In this document: one piece after another, positions 5,741 through 14,182 of the stretch
Numbering within the stretch: the first letter of the stretch is position 1
How the letters are laid out: every line of letters begins with the position of its first letter
DNA from: Fidelibacterota bacterium
Lineage (GTDB): Bacteria; Fidelibacterota; UBA2242
Reading direction: 5' to 3'
Length of the DNA stretch: 16,451 nt
Assembly: GCA_003645845.1 (NCBI GenBank)
Contig: QNCV01000021.1
Location: 1 to 16,451 of the forward strand
Position numbers and translations under genes: made by a program
The notes under the pieces: generated by a model
What the model saw: only the letters and a program-made list of their open reading frames with translations
Databases searched by the model: none
What the model was told of the DNA's origin: nothing

Positions 5741-7225
5741 ATGAATGAAATGAGTATCTTAGACCCTGTCCTTTTAATAGCTATACCCTTAGGGCTTGCC
5801 TTTTTAATACCTTTACTGGGACTTGTATCAAAAAAAATAGTAAGATGGATTCCCGTAGTCGGATTTCTGTTTAATGGAATTGTTGCGCTCTTGATCCTAC
5901 CCCATGTATTAAAACAGCCGATTATTGTAAAAATAGGCGGGTTTGTTCCTCCTTTTGGAATTAATCTTTATGCAGGTTCGGTTGGTATGCTTCTAGCCAG
6001 CTTAATCGCAATTACAGGATTTTTAGTTTCCATATATGCAGTTAAGTACATTACCAAAGGTGCGGAGCAGAAATATCACATTTTATTTCTGTTATTACTC
6101 ACTGGCGCAACCGGTGTTGTGCTTACCGGAGATATATTTAATCTTTTTGTCTTTTTTGAAATACTCTGTATTTCTTCCTATGCGCTTGTAGCTTACCTCG
6201 GAACTCGTTCCGGCCTTGAAGCTTCTATTAAATATCTTATTCAGGGATCAATCGGCTCCAGCTTTCTGCTAATCGGTATCGGTTTGCTGTATGGACAATT
6301 CGGAACATTGAACATGGCGGATTTAGCGAGGCAAATTGTAGATTATACCGAACCATCGGTATTCGTTTCCATGGTTTTTATGATAACAGGACTGGGAATA
6401 GAAGCAGCAATATTTCCACTAAATGCCTGGCTTCCTGATGCTCATTCTTCTGCCCCTTCATCGGTCAGTGCCGTACTTTCAGGAATTGCCATTGAAGTCG
6501 GACTCTACGCAGTGATTCGCGTCCTGTTTACAATATTCGCTGTTTCCAACTTTTTCATATTTTTTATGGTTCTGGGAGTTTTGACTGTTCTAATTGGTGA
6601 AATGAGCGCATTTGCTCAAAAAAACATCAAACGAATGCTGGCCTACTCCAGTATTGGACAGATCGGTCTGATTGTTTTCGCATTCTCAATTTCAACGCAA
6701 TTGGGAGTAGCCGGTGGGCTCTTTCAGATGGTTAGTCACACGCTGGGAAAAGCCCTGCTGTTTTTATGCGCCGGTTATATGATCTTCCGGACTGGCTCGA
6801 TGGAAATCTCATCGTTGGAAGGAATTGGCAAGAAAATGCCAATAACCGCTCTTTGCTTTACGATCGGTACCTTTTCGATTGTCGGGTTGCCGCCATTTAC
6901 CGGTTTTGCCAGCAAATTTATGATTATCCGGGCCGCACTTGCCAACGGGGAATTGTTGCTTCAGATACTGATCGGACTTGTGTTGGTCGGCACGATTATC
7001 GAAGGGGCCTATTTTTTTAAGATAATACAGACAATCTATTTTAAAGGGGCTCATAAAACCGACAACAGGGAGGAGGCTCCTGTTACTGCGTTAATTCCGA
7101 TGTTGATTCTGGTGAGTTTCATCATAGTCATTGGAATGTTTCCGAATATTATTGACAAAGTACTGCAGCCGGCGGCTTCCGAATTGCTGGATCAAGTAAA
7201 ATATATAGGGAGTGTATTGGGATGA
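5741..7225 (+). CDS. MnhD/NuoM-like ion-translocating subunit (MbxH position)
   Basis: A 494-residue, roughly 14-helix antiporter-like subunit. Conserved elements are DIFNLFVFFEI with E140 (the TM5 glutamate of NuoL/M/N), K164 in ASIKYLIQGS, GIEAAIFPLNAWLPDAH around residue 220, SSAPSSVSAVLSG, and FQMVSHTLGKALLF with H333 and K337. In most NuoL/M and MrpD proteins the position at 221 is a lysine (GxKaaxxPxhxWLP). Here it is E221, and the following IKvG is IEVG with E252. The Mbh/Mbx branch of the family may share this; I could not check. The subunit is expected to move H+ or Na+ through the membrane half of the complex. It overlaps the next gene by 4 bases (ATGA). The ribosome-binding site is weak. 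Confidence 0.92.
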   Translation: MNEMSILDPVLLIAIPLGLAFLIPLLGLVSKKIVRWIPVVGFLFNGIVALLILPHVLKQPIIVKIGGFVPPFGINLYAGSVGMLLASLIAITGFLVSIYAVKYITKGAEQKYHILFLLLLTGATGVVLTGDIFNLFVFFEILCISSYALVAYLGTRSGLEASIKYLIQGSIGSSFLLIGIGLLYGQFGTLNMADLARQIVDYTEPSVFVSMVFMITGLGIEAAIFPLNAWLPDAHSSAPSSVSAVLSGIAIEVGLYAVIRVLFTIFAVSNFFIFFMVLGVLTVLIGEMSAFAQKNIKRMLAYSSIGQIGLIVFAFSISTQLGVAGGLFQMVSHTLGKALLFLCAGYMIFRTGSMEISSLEGIGKKMPITALCFTIGTFSIVGLPPFTGFASKFMIIRAALANGELLLQILIGLVLVGTIIEGAYFFKIIQTIYFKGAHKTDNREEAPVTALIPMLILVSFIIVIGMFPNIIDKVLQPAASELLDQVKYIGSVLG

Positions 7226-9078
7226 GTTTAGAATTGCTGATCATGTTTGCTTTCGGCGGTGCATTCCTGACATATTTGGCAGGGAAAATATCATCCAAAC
7301 TCCGGGATATATTTGCTCTGCTGTGTTCCGTGGCGCTGGTTGTGATCGTGTCTTCCTTATACAAAGTTGAGACGACGATTACGCTCTACAATGGATTTTT
7401 CGGAATGCCATTGAGCATGCGCCTGAACCCTATGGCATGGTTTTTTGCCATTGCCATCGTTAGCTCATCTGCCCTGGTGGTACTGTATTCCATGAGTTAT
7501 ATGAAACATCGGGAACGGACCGATTACTACTATTTTATGCTTCTCCTGATCAACGCCGCCATGCTGGCTATTGTTTTGTCCGGTGACTTGGTCTCCTTCT
7601 TTATCTCCTGGGAAATCATGAGCTGGTCAACCTTCTTGCTCATCAGTTACAACCGCAATGCCGCCCTTCCAGCGGGCATTAAATACATTGTGATGTCACT
7701 GATCGGCTCCATGTGCATGCTGGTGGGAATTATCTCAATTTACACAGCATTTGATACCATTACAATCAGTGAGATTGTACAACACATGGCGACTGCCACT
7801 GCGGGTTACAAACTTTTTCTGCTGATCATTTTCAGCATTACATTCGGGATCAAGAATGCCGTGGTGCCGTTGCATACATGGCTGCCCGATGCCTACGCCG
7901 AATCCCCCTCTCCCTTTTCAGCCGTGCTTTCCGGAATGCTTACCCGAATGGGAATTTTCGGTTTTCTGCTGATCATGTTTGTCATGGTCGGCGCCGAAAA
8001 CAGCCTGCATATGGGTCGGGGATTTTTCAGCTACCACAACATTCTGGCCTGGTTGGGGGCAATTACCATCGTCATTCCAACCTTTATTGCCATGCTGCAG
8101 AATGATGCCAAAAAACTGCTGGCCTGGCATGGCATCGGTCAGGGTGGATATATGATCGTCGGCATTGCTTTTGGTACAAGTCTGGGACTTGCCGGCGGGA
8201 TCTTTCATACGCTGAATCACGCAATCTATATCATTCTGCTCTTTCTCAGTGTCGGCGCGATTGAATACAGCACGAATGGTTTGCGGGATCTCAACTCACT
8301 TGGAGGTCTCTTTAAAAAAATGCCGATTGCCTTTCTGGGAGGCTTGTTGGGAATCTGTGGTCTGATCGGAATTCCACTGACCAATGGTTTTGTATCAAAA
8401 TGGCTGATCTATAAAACCCTGATCCTGGGGAAAGCTCCGTTTCTGGCCTTTGCCACTCTATTGGGAACCTGGGGAACGATTCTATCGGTTTATAAGTTTT
8501 TACACAACCTCTATCTCGGTCAATTGCCTCAAGAACATCAGAATATCAAAAAGACCCCACTGGCTATGCAGATTCCGATTGTCATTTTGTCGCTGACAAT
8601 TCTTGTGTTTGGTATTTTACCGGGACTGCCCCTAAAGAGCATCAATGCCATGATTGTGTCCTTTGGGTTTACCCCTCTGACCGTATCCATCTGGGGAATC
8701 AGCTCGGAAACTGGCACCCTGAATATGATCAATATATTTAGCATCCTTCTGGTGGTCGTAGCGATTTTCTGGTTGATTTTCCAGGCTGCCCGCAAATCCA
8801 CAGCGGTCGATCAATATGATAATTACGCGGCCGGGGCTGCGATCCCCAAAGACAAATATAATTACACGGTCGAATTCTATGCCCCTTTTTATCGGATGGC
8901 GACGCCCTATCTTAGAGACATTTTTGATATGCTGTATCAGAAAATTGCCCGATTTACCGAATTCGCCTGTGACAACATCCGCAAAATTTACACAGGCTAC
9001 GTCAGCGATTATATAATCTATATTATTCTGTTCCTGGCACTTCTTATATCTGCTCAACTAAAATGGAGTGTGTTTTAA
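7222..9078 (+). CDS. Second antiporter-like subunit, NuoL/HyfB type (MbxH' position)
   Basis: A 618-residue membrane protein with NuoL/M core motifs: SWEIMSWSTFLL with E131, K154, GIKNAVVPLHTWLPDAYAES with K211, SPFSAVLSGML, and LNHAIYIILLF with H333. The TM12 lysine usually found four residues after that histidine is I337. The last 80-100 residues are a soluble amphipathic stretch (about 520-595) followed by a final membrane helix (about 597-612), like the lateral arm of NuoL/HyfB. Having two such subunits, one MrpD-like and one of this type, is a feature of MBX/MBS-type operons; the Mbh hydrogenase has one. G+C is visibly higher here (about 50% in sampled lines) than in the first genes of the operon. 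Start is coupled to the preceding stop. Confidence 0.9.
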   Translation: MSLELLIMFAFGGAFLTYLAGKISSKLRDIFALLCSVALVVIVSSLYKVETTITLYNGFFGMPLSMRLNPMAWFFAIAIVSSSALVVLYSMSYMKHRERTDYYYFMLLLINAAMLAIVLSGDLVSFFISWEIMSWSTFLLISYNRNAALPAGIKYIVMSLIGSMCMLVGIISIYTAFDTITISEIVQHMATATAGYKLFLLIIFSITFGIKNAVVPLHTWLPDAYAESPSPFSAVLSGMLTRMGIFGFLLIMFVMVGAENSLHMGRGFFSYHNILAWLGAITIVIPTFIAMLQNDAKKLLAWHGIGQGGYMIVGIAFGTSLGLAGGIFHTLNHAIYIILLFLSVGAIEYSTNGLRDLNSLGGLFKKMPIAFLGGLLGICGLIGIPLTNGFVSKWLIYKTLILGKAPFLAFATLLGTWGTILSVYKFLHNLYLGQLPQEHQNIKKTPLAMQIPIVILSLTILVFGILPGLPLKSINAMIVSFGFTPLTVSIWGISSETGTLNMINIFSILLVVVAIFWLIFQAARKSTAVDQYDNYAAGAAIPKDKYNYTVEFYAPFYRMATPYLRDIFDMLYQKIARFTEFACDNIRKIYTGYVSDYIIYIILFLALLISAQLKWSVF

Positions 9079-10013
9079 TGAAAATCTTATCACTATTCAT
9101 ATCGCCCCTGCTGGCCTTGATTATCGGATTGCTTTTTCTGGGAATATCCAGGAAAATAACGGCGAAAATTCACTGGCGCTGCGGGCCGCCGGTGTACCAA
9201 CCACTTATTGATGTGATCCGATCGTTCAGCCAGAAAAGCATCAGCCACGGAGCATTTTTCGACTTCGGCATTATCCTGTCCCTGAGCAGTTCCGTTGTGC
9301 TGATCTACTTTTTGCCTGTTGGCGACTTGTATGCCATGACATCGGGCGGCTTGATTGCTTTTCTATACCTGATGCTCTTAGGTCCTTTCGGAATTGCGTT
9401 GAGTTCGGCGGCTTCCGGAAATCCCAACTCGAGTATTGGAGTGTCACGCAAATTTCTGCTGGCGCTGGCCTACGAAGTACCGCTGCTTCTGGTTCTGCTC
9501 ACGGTGATGACCCATTACAACACAATTTCATTGGTGGAAATAGTGAATATACAAGCCGGTACCGGTATGGCGTTCAGCTCCTGGGCGTTGGTTCTGCCCG
9601 GCATTGCTTATTTTCTGATTCTGCCGGCTGTTCTGGGGGTAAGACCCTTTGAAATCGTCAGCGCTCCCCAGGAAATCTCTTCGGGACCGGTCGCCGAGTT
9701 CGGCGGCAAGCATCTGGCGTTCTATACCTTGCAACACGCCCTGCAGCTATTTGTGGGACTGGCGCTTTTTGTCAATATTTTTCTCGGCGGTGGAACCCTG
9801 TTCGGTCTGTTAAACCCCATTGCCGGGACAGTATGGGCAACGATTCTGGGAATTATCATCTTTCTGGTAAAGATGTTCATCGTTTTGGTGATTGAGCTTT
9901 TCATTAATGCGGTATACCCCCGTTTCAGGATTGAGCAGGCAATGCGGTATTTATGGAAATGGCCGACGCTGATTGCCTTTGTTGGACTGGTCATAGTAGC
10001 GATCCTTAATTAA
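9078..10013 (+). CDS. NuoH/HyfC-like membrane anchor subunit (MbxM position)
   Basis: The start is taken as ATG 9078, which overlaps the preceding TAA by one base and has GGAG nine bases upstream. An ATG at 9063 in the same frame would add five residues inside the preceding gene. The product (311 residues, about eight helices) belongs to the NuoH/complex I subunit 1 family. It has HWRCGPPVYQPLIDVIRSFSQ in the first loop, LAYEVPLLLVLLTV, and RPFEIVSAPQEISSGPVAEFGGKHLAFY, which carries the conserved acidic residues of the quinone- or ferredoxin-side E channel. In MBX, Mbh and complex I it joins the membrane arm to the NuoB/NuoD-like hydrophilic subunits, whose genes follow 18 bp downstream. Confidence 0.93.
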   Translation: MKILSLFISPLLALIIGLLFLGISRKITAKIHWRCGPPVYQPLIDVIRSFSQKSISHGAFFDFGIILSLSSSVVLIYFLPVGDLYAMTSGGLIAFLYLMLLGPFGIALSSAASGNPNSSIGVSRKFLLALAYEVPLLLVLLTVMTHYNTISLVEIVNIQAGTGMAFSSWALVLPGIAYFLILPAVLGVRPFEIVSAPQEISSGPVAEFGGKHLAFYTLQHALQLFVGLALFVNIFLGGGTLFGLLNPIAGTVWATILGIIIFLVKMFIVLVIELFINAVYPRFRIEQAMRYLWKWPTLIAFVGLVIVAILN

Positions 10014-10031
10014 TTATCAGGACAGATCAAA

Positions 10032-10586
10032 ATGGACAGAAATCAAATTAGTAAATGGTTCAAGAACCCCGGTAAAATGGCGAATAAATACTCCTTTCAT
10101 GTGGTCTATTTTTGTACCGGGTGTGGCATCATTGAAATACCGCCCTCCATTACCACCCGCTGGGATGCGGAGCGCTTCGGCATTATTCCCGTGGCAACAC
10201 CACGCCAAGCCAACCTTTTTTTAATCACCGGCTACGTCTCGACCAAGACGTTAAAAGCGATTATCCGAACTTATGAACAGATGCCGGAGCCGAAATACAC
10301 GGTTGCCTTTGGTTCATGCCCCATTAACGGCGGAATGTATTACGATTCCTATAATACGATTACAAGTTTGGATAAATATATTCCCGTAGATGGCTATATT
10401 GCAGGATGTATGCCCAGGCCGGAGGCTATTTTTATCGGGGTAACTCACTTATGGAAACTAATTGATATGGATAAAGCTGATGGGTATAAAAGATATAGAA
10501 GAGATTATAAATTCTATCGCGCAAATCAGGAACAGCTTTTTAAAGAGCTGGGCTGGCCTCCATTATTTAAAGATGCATCATTGTAA
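10032..10586 (+). CDS. NuoB-like [4Fe-4S] subunit (MbxJ position)
   Basis: A 184-residue NuoB/hydrogenase small-subunit-like protein. Four cysteines sit in the expected places for the proximal (N2-equivalent) [4Fe-4S] cluster: C28 and C31 in YFCTGCGIIEIPPS, C96 in FGSCPINGG, and C126 in IAGCMPRPEA. The first pair is spaced CxxC, as in Mbh/Mbx and hydrogenases, rather than the adjacent CC of complex I NuoB. It passes electrons to the active site at the NuoD interface. Base composition drops towards AT from about 10340 onwards, inside this gene. The next gene starts 91 bp later, the largest gap between the genes of the complex; I see no convincing promoter in it. Confidence 0.93.
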   Translation: MDRNQISKWFKNPGKMANKYSFHVVYFCTGCGIIEIPPSITTRWDAERFGIIPVATPRQANLFLITGYVSTKTLKAIIRTYEQMPEPKYTVAFGSCPINGGMYYDSYNTITSLDKYIPVDGYIAGCMPRPEAIFIGVTHLWKLIDMDKADGYKRYRRDYKFYRANQEQLFKELGWPPLFKDASL

Positions 10587-10677
10587 TTTCAGGCAGAATG
10601 AATAAAAAACCGTCGGAAATGTCTCATTGAAATAATTATGCACAAGACTCTTGAATTCAAAAAAGGGAAATTTTAAT

Positions 10678-11205
10678 ATGGAAGAACTGAAAAAAAAACT
10701 TCTAGCCTATTTTACTGATCTCACAATTCAAATCCACGACGATTACAGAATGTGTATTAATACACAAAAGGAGACAGTGGTTTCTCTATTAAATTACCTT
10801 AAAAATATGGGATATGAACATTTTGCTCTTTTATCCTGTATTGACTGGATCGATAAAGGGGAGTTTGAATTGATATATATTCTTTCCGCCTATATGGAAG
10901 TTTGCGATAAATATCAGGAAAAAGAACAAGGGATTATTATCATTAAGGCAAGGATTTCCCGTGATGATGCAAAAGTCATTTCAGTGATCAATGTTTTTGA
11001 AAATGCGGAGCCCTATGAGCGGGAATTGCACGAAATGTTTGGGATTAAATTTGAAGGACATCCGCGATTGACGCCCCTAATGCTTGAACGTGAGTACGAG
11101 ATTCCTCCTTTTCGTAAAGATTTTGACACACTAAAGTACGTTGATAATACTTTTGGAAAAATTCCATCTATAGAGGAAAGAAAGGCAAACTATGAGAGAA
11201 CTTGA
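10678..11205 (+). CDS. NuoC-like subunit (MbxK position)
   Basis: The start is taken as ATG 10678, preceded by AAAAAGGGA; a TTG at 10651 in frame is an alternative but has no ribosome-binding site. The 175-residue product is a NuoC/30-kDa subunit homologue. It has FALLSCIDW early on and the conserved NAEPYERELHEMFGIKFEGH, followed by the C-terminal IPPFRKDF. It has no cofactor and holds the NuoD-like subunit in the hydrophilic arm. This gene is notably AT-rich (sampled lines 30-35% G+C). It overlaps the NuoD gene by 14 bases. Confidence 0.9.
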   Translation: MEELKKKLLAYFTDLTIQIHDDYRMCINTQKETVVSLLNYLKNMGYEHFALLSCIDWIDKGEFELIYILSAYMEVCDKYQEKEQGIIIIKARISRDDAKVISVINVFENAEPYERELHEMFGIKFEGHPRLTPLMLEREYEIPPFRKDFDTLKYVDNTFGKIPSIEERKANYERT

Positions 11206-12292
11206 GCTTTTTTTCGGTCCTCAACATCTTGGAATGGTTGGAAATTTCAGCATTACTTTAAAGGTAGAGGGGGACAGAATTCTTAAAGCAGATGCTAATC
11301 CCGGCTTTTTACACCGTGGTTTTGAAAAACTCATGGAAAACCGAACCTGGATGCAAAATTTCCCATTGGTATGCCGAATAAATGTTGTAGAGCCAGATCA
11401 CATGGAATTGATTTACTCCATGGCCGTGGAAAAGCTGGCAGGAATCGAAGTTCCGGAAAGAGGAAAATTTATCCGCAGCATTTACTGCGAGATGGCGCGG
11501 GTTGGCTCTCACCTTTTTGGACTCTGGGCATATGCAAATATGCTCGGTTTCGACACCGTTGCGCATTGGGCAATGTACCACAGGGATCTTTTGTTGGATC
11601 TATTCGAGGAACTAACCGGAGCACGCGTTTACCATATTTATCTTCGTCCCGGCGGAGTCCGGCGCGATTTTCCCGATGGCTTCACTGACCGACTGGTTGA
11701 AACCTTACATAAAATCGGCGGTAAGGTACCGGATTATAACGCTACCTTTTTTGAAAACAGCATTTTCAAAAAACGAGCCGAAGGAATTGGTACCGTTACC
11801 CGCGAAGAGGCCATCCGCATGGGCGCTGTTGGACATACCATTAAGGCAACCGGTATGAAATATGATATTCGTAAAATTGAGCCTTATGATGCCTATGACC
11901 AAGTGGATTTCGACATACCGGTAAGAACCGGCGGGGATGCCTATTCACGCCTTCTGACCATCCGGGATGATATGATTGAAAGCGTGCACATGATCTTCAA
12001 GCTTATCGACAAAATGCCGAAAAGCGGTGAGGTGTACACCAAGACGCCAAATCCGTTCAAGTGGACGATTCCCGAAGGTGAAGCCTATGTCAGGTGTGAA
12101 TCTTCGCGCGGAGAACTGGGGCTATACATTGTCAGCAATGGCGGTGAAAAACCGTACCGGGTGCACTTCAATACACCTTCTTATAATCACGGACTGACCG
12201 TATTGGAAAAAGCGTTAGTAGGGGAAAGTGTATCGGACGTCGGCAATATTATGATCAGTTTATATGTCGTCGCCCCGGAAATAGACAGGTAA
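11192..12292 (+). CDS. NuoD-like catalytic subunit without NiFe ligands (MbxL position)
   Basis: A 366-residue NuoD/NiFe-hydrogenase large-subunit homologue. The fold is evident from FGPQHLGMVGNFSITLKVEGDR, ANPGFLHRGFEKLMENRTW, SHLFGLWAYANMLGFDT and the C-terminal end PEIDR. A hydrogenase would have CxxC in the N-terminal part and DPCxxC at the C-terminus. Here the first site reads LVCRINVVEPDH, with a single cysteine C61, and the end reads SLYVVAPEIDR with no cysteine. A NiFe centre therefore cannot be held in the usual way and H2 chemistry is not expected. In archaeal MBX/MBS the equivalent subunit is the site of sulfane reduction. What it does here depends on the fused flavoprotein downstream. 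Start ATG 11192 lies inside the NuoC gene. Confidence 0.92.
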   Translation: MRELELFFGPQHLGMVGNFSITLKVEGDRILKADANPGFLHRGFEKLMENRTWMQNFPLVCRINVVEPDHMELIYSMAVEKLAGIEVPERGKFIRSIYCEMARVGSHLFGLWAYANMLGFDTVAHWAMYHRDLLLDLFEELTGARVYHIYLRPGGVRRDFPDGFTDRLVETLHKIGGKVPDYNATFFENSIFKKRAEGIGTVTREEAIRMGAVGHTIKATGMKYDIRKIEPYDAYDQVDFDIPVRTGGDAYSRLLTIRDDMIESVHMIFKLIDKMPKSGEVYTKTPNPFKWTIPEGEAYVRCESSRGELGLYIVSNGGEKPYRVHFNTPSYNHGLTVLEKALVGESVSDVGNIMISLYVVAPEIDR

Positions 12293-12309
12293 AAAAAATA
12301 GGATAAAAA

Positions 12310-14166
12310 ATGCCAAAAACGAGTTTTTTAAATCCATTTAAAGCAATAAAATACCTTTTCGAGAAACCGCAAACACTGAAATACCCTTTTGAAACAAAAG
12401 AAATTGCCGACCGATACCGGGGCTTTCATAAAAACGACTGGGACAAATGCACTGGCTGCGGAAATTGCGCAGATATCTGCCCCAATAAGGCAATTACAAT
12501 GGTGGAAATCCCGGAATTGCCGAATAAACCGGAAGAAGGGAAAAAGAACAAGAGACCCCAGTTGGATTACGGAAGATGTTGCTTTTGCGGATTATGTGTA
12601 GATATCTGTCCTCCAGGTTCTCTGACCCTGACAAAAGATTTTCTTCACATTCACTTTGACAAAAAGACATTTACATTTATTCCGAAAGACGAAAAACTCA
12701 ATAAAGAAACCTATAAGGCTGAAAAAGAGTACTCGATATTTACAGCCAGCCTCTCGCAGCGCAAGGAATATTATGACGGTTTTTCACCCGATATACGTTA
12801 CGCACTGTTTAAACCTGATAGAATAGAAATGCCTGAAATAGAGCCGGATGAGCGCAAGCTTTCTTTTATTGAGCAAGTTATCGGTTACGATAAAGAACAA
12901 GCGAAAGAAGAGGCCGGTCGCTGCCTGGAGTGTAAACTGTGCGAAGAAGCATGTCCGGCACATCTGAAAATATCCGATTATATCGATGCTATTTACAGGG
13001 ACGATCCCAAGGAGTCGCTGGAAATTATTTATGAGGACAATCCAATTCCTTCCATATGCGGCAGAATATGTATGGCACATTGTGAAGATGCCTGCTCGCT
13101 ACATATAAGGGGAGATTCTCTTGCAATTAGATGGCTTAAAAGATATGCGGCCGATCAGATTAAAAATTTTAAAGAAGAACTTGAATTAAAGCCGGGCAAA
13201 CCAACCGGAAAAAAAGTAGCTATCATTGGAGCCGGGCCAAGTGGTTTGTCATTAGCATATTTTCTACGGCTTCAAGGACATGATGTGGTTGTTTATGACG
13301 AACTCTCCGGTGGTGGCGGCATTATCAGAATCGGCCCGCCCACCTACCGCTTGCCTCTCGATGCCATTGACAAGGATGTTCAGTATATCGAATCTCTTGG
13401 AGTAAAATTTAAATTCAATACAAAGGTGGGCAGAGACATTGGATTTGAAAAACTACTGAATGACTATAACGCTGTTTTTATGGGAATAGGGAACACAATT
13501 AGTTTTTCCACCCGCGTGAAAAATTCAGAAAAATGTACACTTGCGCTTGATTTTCTAAAAGATAATAAAATCGGCAAACAGAGAAAAGTCACTAAAAATA
13601 TTATCATCATAGGCGGTGGCAATGTCGCCATGGATGTTGCCCGGGAATCAATCAGATTACAGCATATTCAATTTCCTGAGCAACAGGTAATTACAAAGAT
13701 AGTTTCATTGGAGGGATGGGATCAGTTACCGGCAACAAAAACGGAAATAGAAGAAGCTAAAGAAGAGGGTATTCGGTTTAACCCGTCTTGGGGTCCTAAA
13801 GAGGTTGTTCTCGATGACGATGGCAATATCAGAGGGCTTTTATGCAAAAAAGTGAAATCGGTTTTCGATGAACAGGGCAGATTTTCCCCAACCTTTTATG
13901 AAAATGAGGAAAAGTTTCTGGAAGGTACAATGATCATCGAAGCAATTGGACAGCGCGCCGATTTTTCATTCCTCCCTGAAAAATTATTCAAACGTCTTGA
14001 ATTTACCGATCGAAAAAAGATAAAAGTTGATGCAAACGGTATGACATCTATTCCGGGGGTATTTGCCGGCGGAGACATTGTCAACATAAACATGGATGCG
14101 GTTACCGCAATCGCCGATGCAAAAGTTGCTGCGGAAGGCATTAATAAATTTTTGAATTACGATTAA
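12310..14166 (+). CDS. Ferredoxin (NuoI/MbxN-like) fused to GltD/NfnB-like FAD/NAD(P) oxidoreductase
   Basis: A 618-residue fusion. Residues 1-115 are a two-cluster ferredoxin of NuoI/MbxN type, with C47/C50/C53/C57 and C90/C93/C96/C100, both CxxCxxCxxxCP. Residues about 185-290 are the N-terminal Fe-S domain of the glutamate synthase small subunit/dihydropyrimidine dehydrogenase type, with C205/C208/C211/C215 (CLECKLCEEACP) and C250/C254/C258/C262 (CGRICMAHCEDAC). Then come the FAD site (GAGPSGL, 307-313), the NAD(P) site (GGGNVAMD, 435-442) and the closing flavin motif PGVFAGGDI (582-590). The YRR motif that grips the NADPH phosphate in GltD and NfnB is replaced by SLEGWDQLPA (466-475), which suggests a preference for NAD(H); this is inference. 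It lies 17 bp after the NuoD gene, in the place of the small ferredoxin subunit. It should exchange electrons between NAD(P)(H), ferredoxin and the NuoB cluster. Confidence 0.9.
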   Translation: MPKTSFLNPFKAIKYLFEKPQTLKYPFETKEIADRYRGFHKNDWDKCTGCGNCADICPNKAITMVEIPELPNKPEEGKKNKRPQLDYGRCCFCGLCVDICPPGSLTLTKDFLHIHFDKKTFTFIPKDEKLNKETYKAEKEYSIFTASLSQRKEYYDGFSPDIRYALFKPDRIEMPEIEPDERKLSFIEQVIGYDKEQAKEEAGRCLECKLCEEACPAHLKISDYIDAIYRDDPKESLEIIYEDNPIPSICGRICMAHCEDACSLHIRGDSLAIRWLKRYAADQIKNFKEELELKPGKPTGKKVAIIGAGPSGLSLAYFLRLQGHDVVVYDELSGGGGIIRIGPPTYRLPLDAIDKDVQYIESLGVKFKFNTKVGRDIGFEKLLNDYNAVFMGIGNTISFSTRVKNSEKCTLALDFLKDNKIGKQRKVTKNIIIIGGGNVAMDVARESIRLQHIQFPEQQVITKIVSLEGWDQLPATKTEIEEAKEEGIRFNPSWGPKEVVLDDDGNIRGLLCKKVKSVFDEQGRFSPTFYENEEKFLEGTMIIEAIGQRADFSFLPEKLFKRLEFTDRKKIKVDANGMTSIPGVFAGGDIVNINMDAVTAIADAKVAAEGINKFLNYD

Positions 14167-14182
14167 CAATAACACAAGTGGG

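Noticed and set aside
9063..9077. ATG 9063 as start of the NuoH-like gene
   Set aside because: It lies within the preceding gene with no ribosome-binding site suited to it; ATG 9078 overlaps the stop by one base and has GGAG at the right distance.
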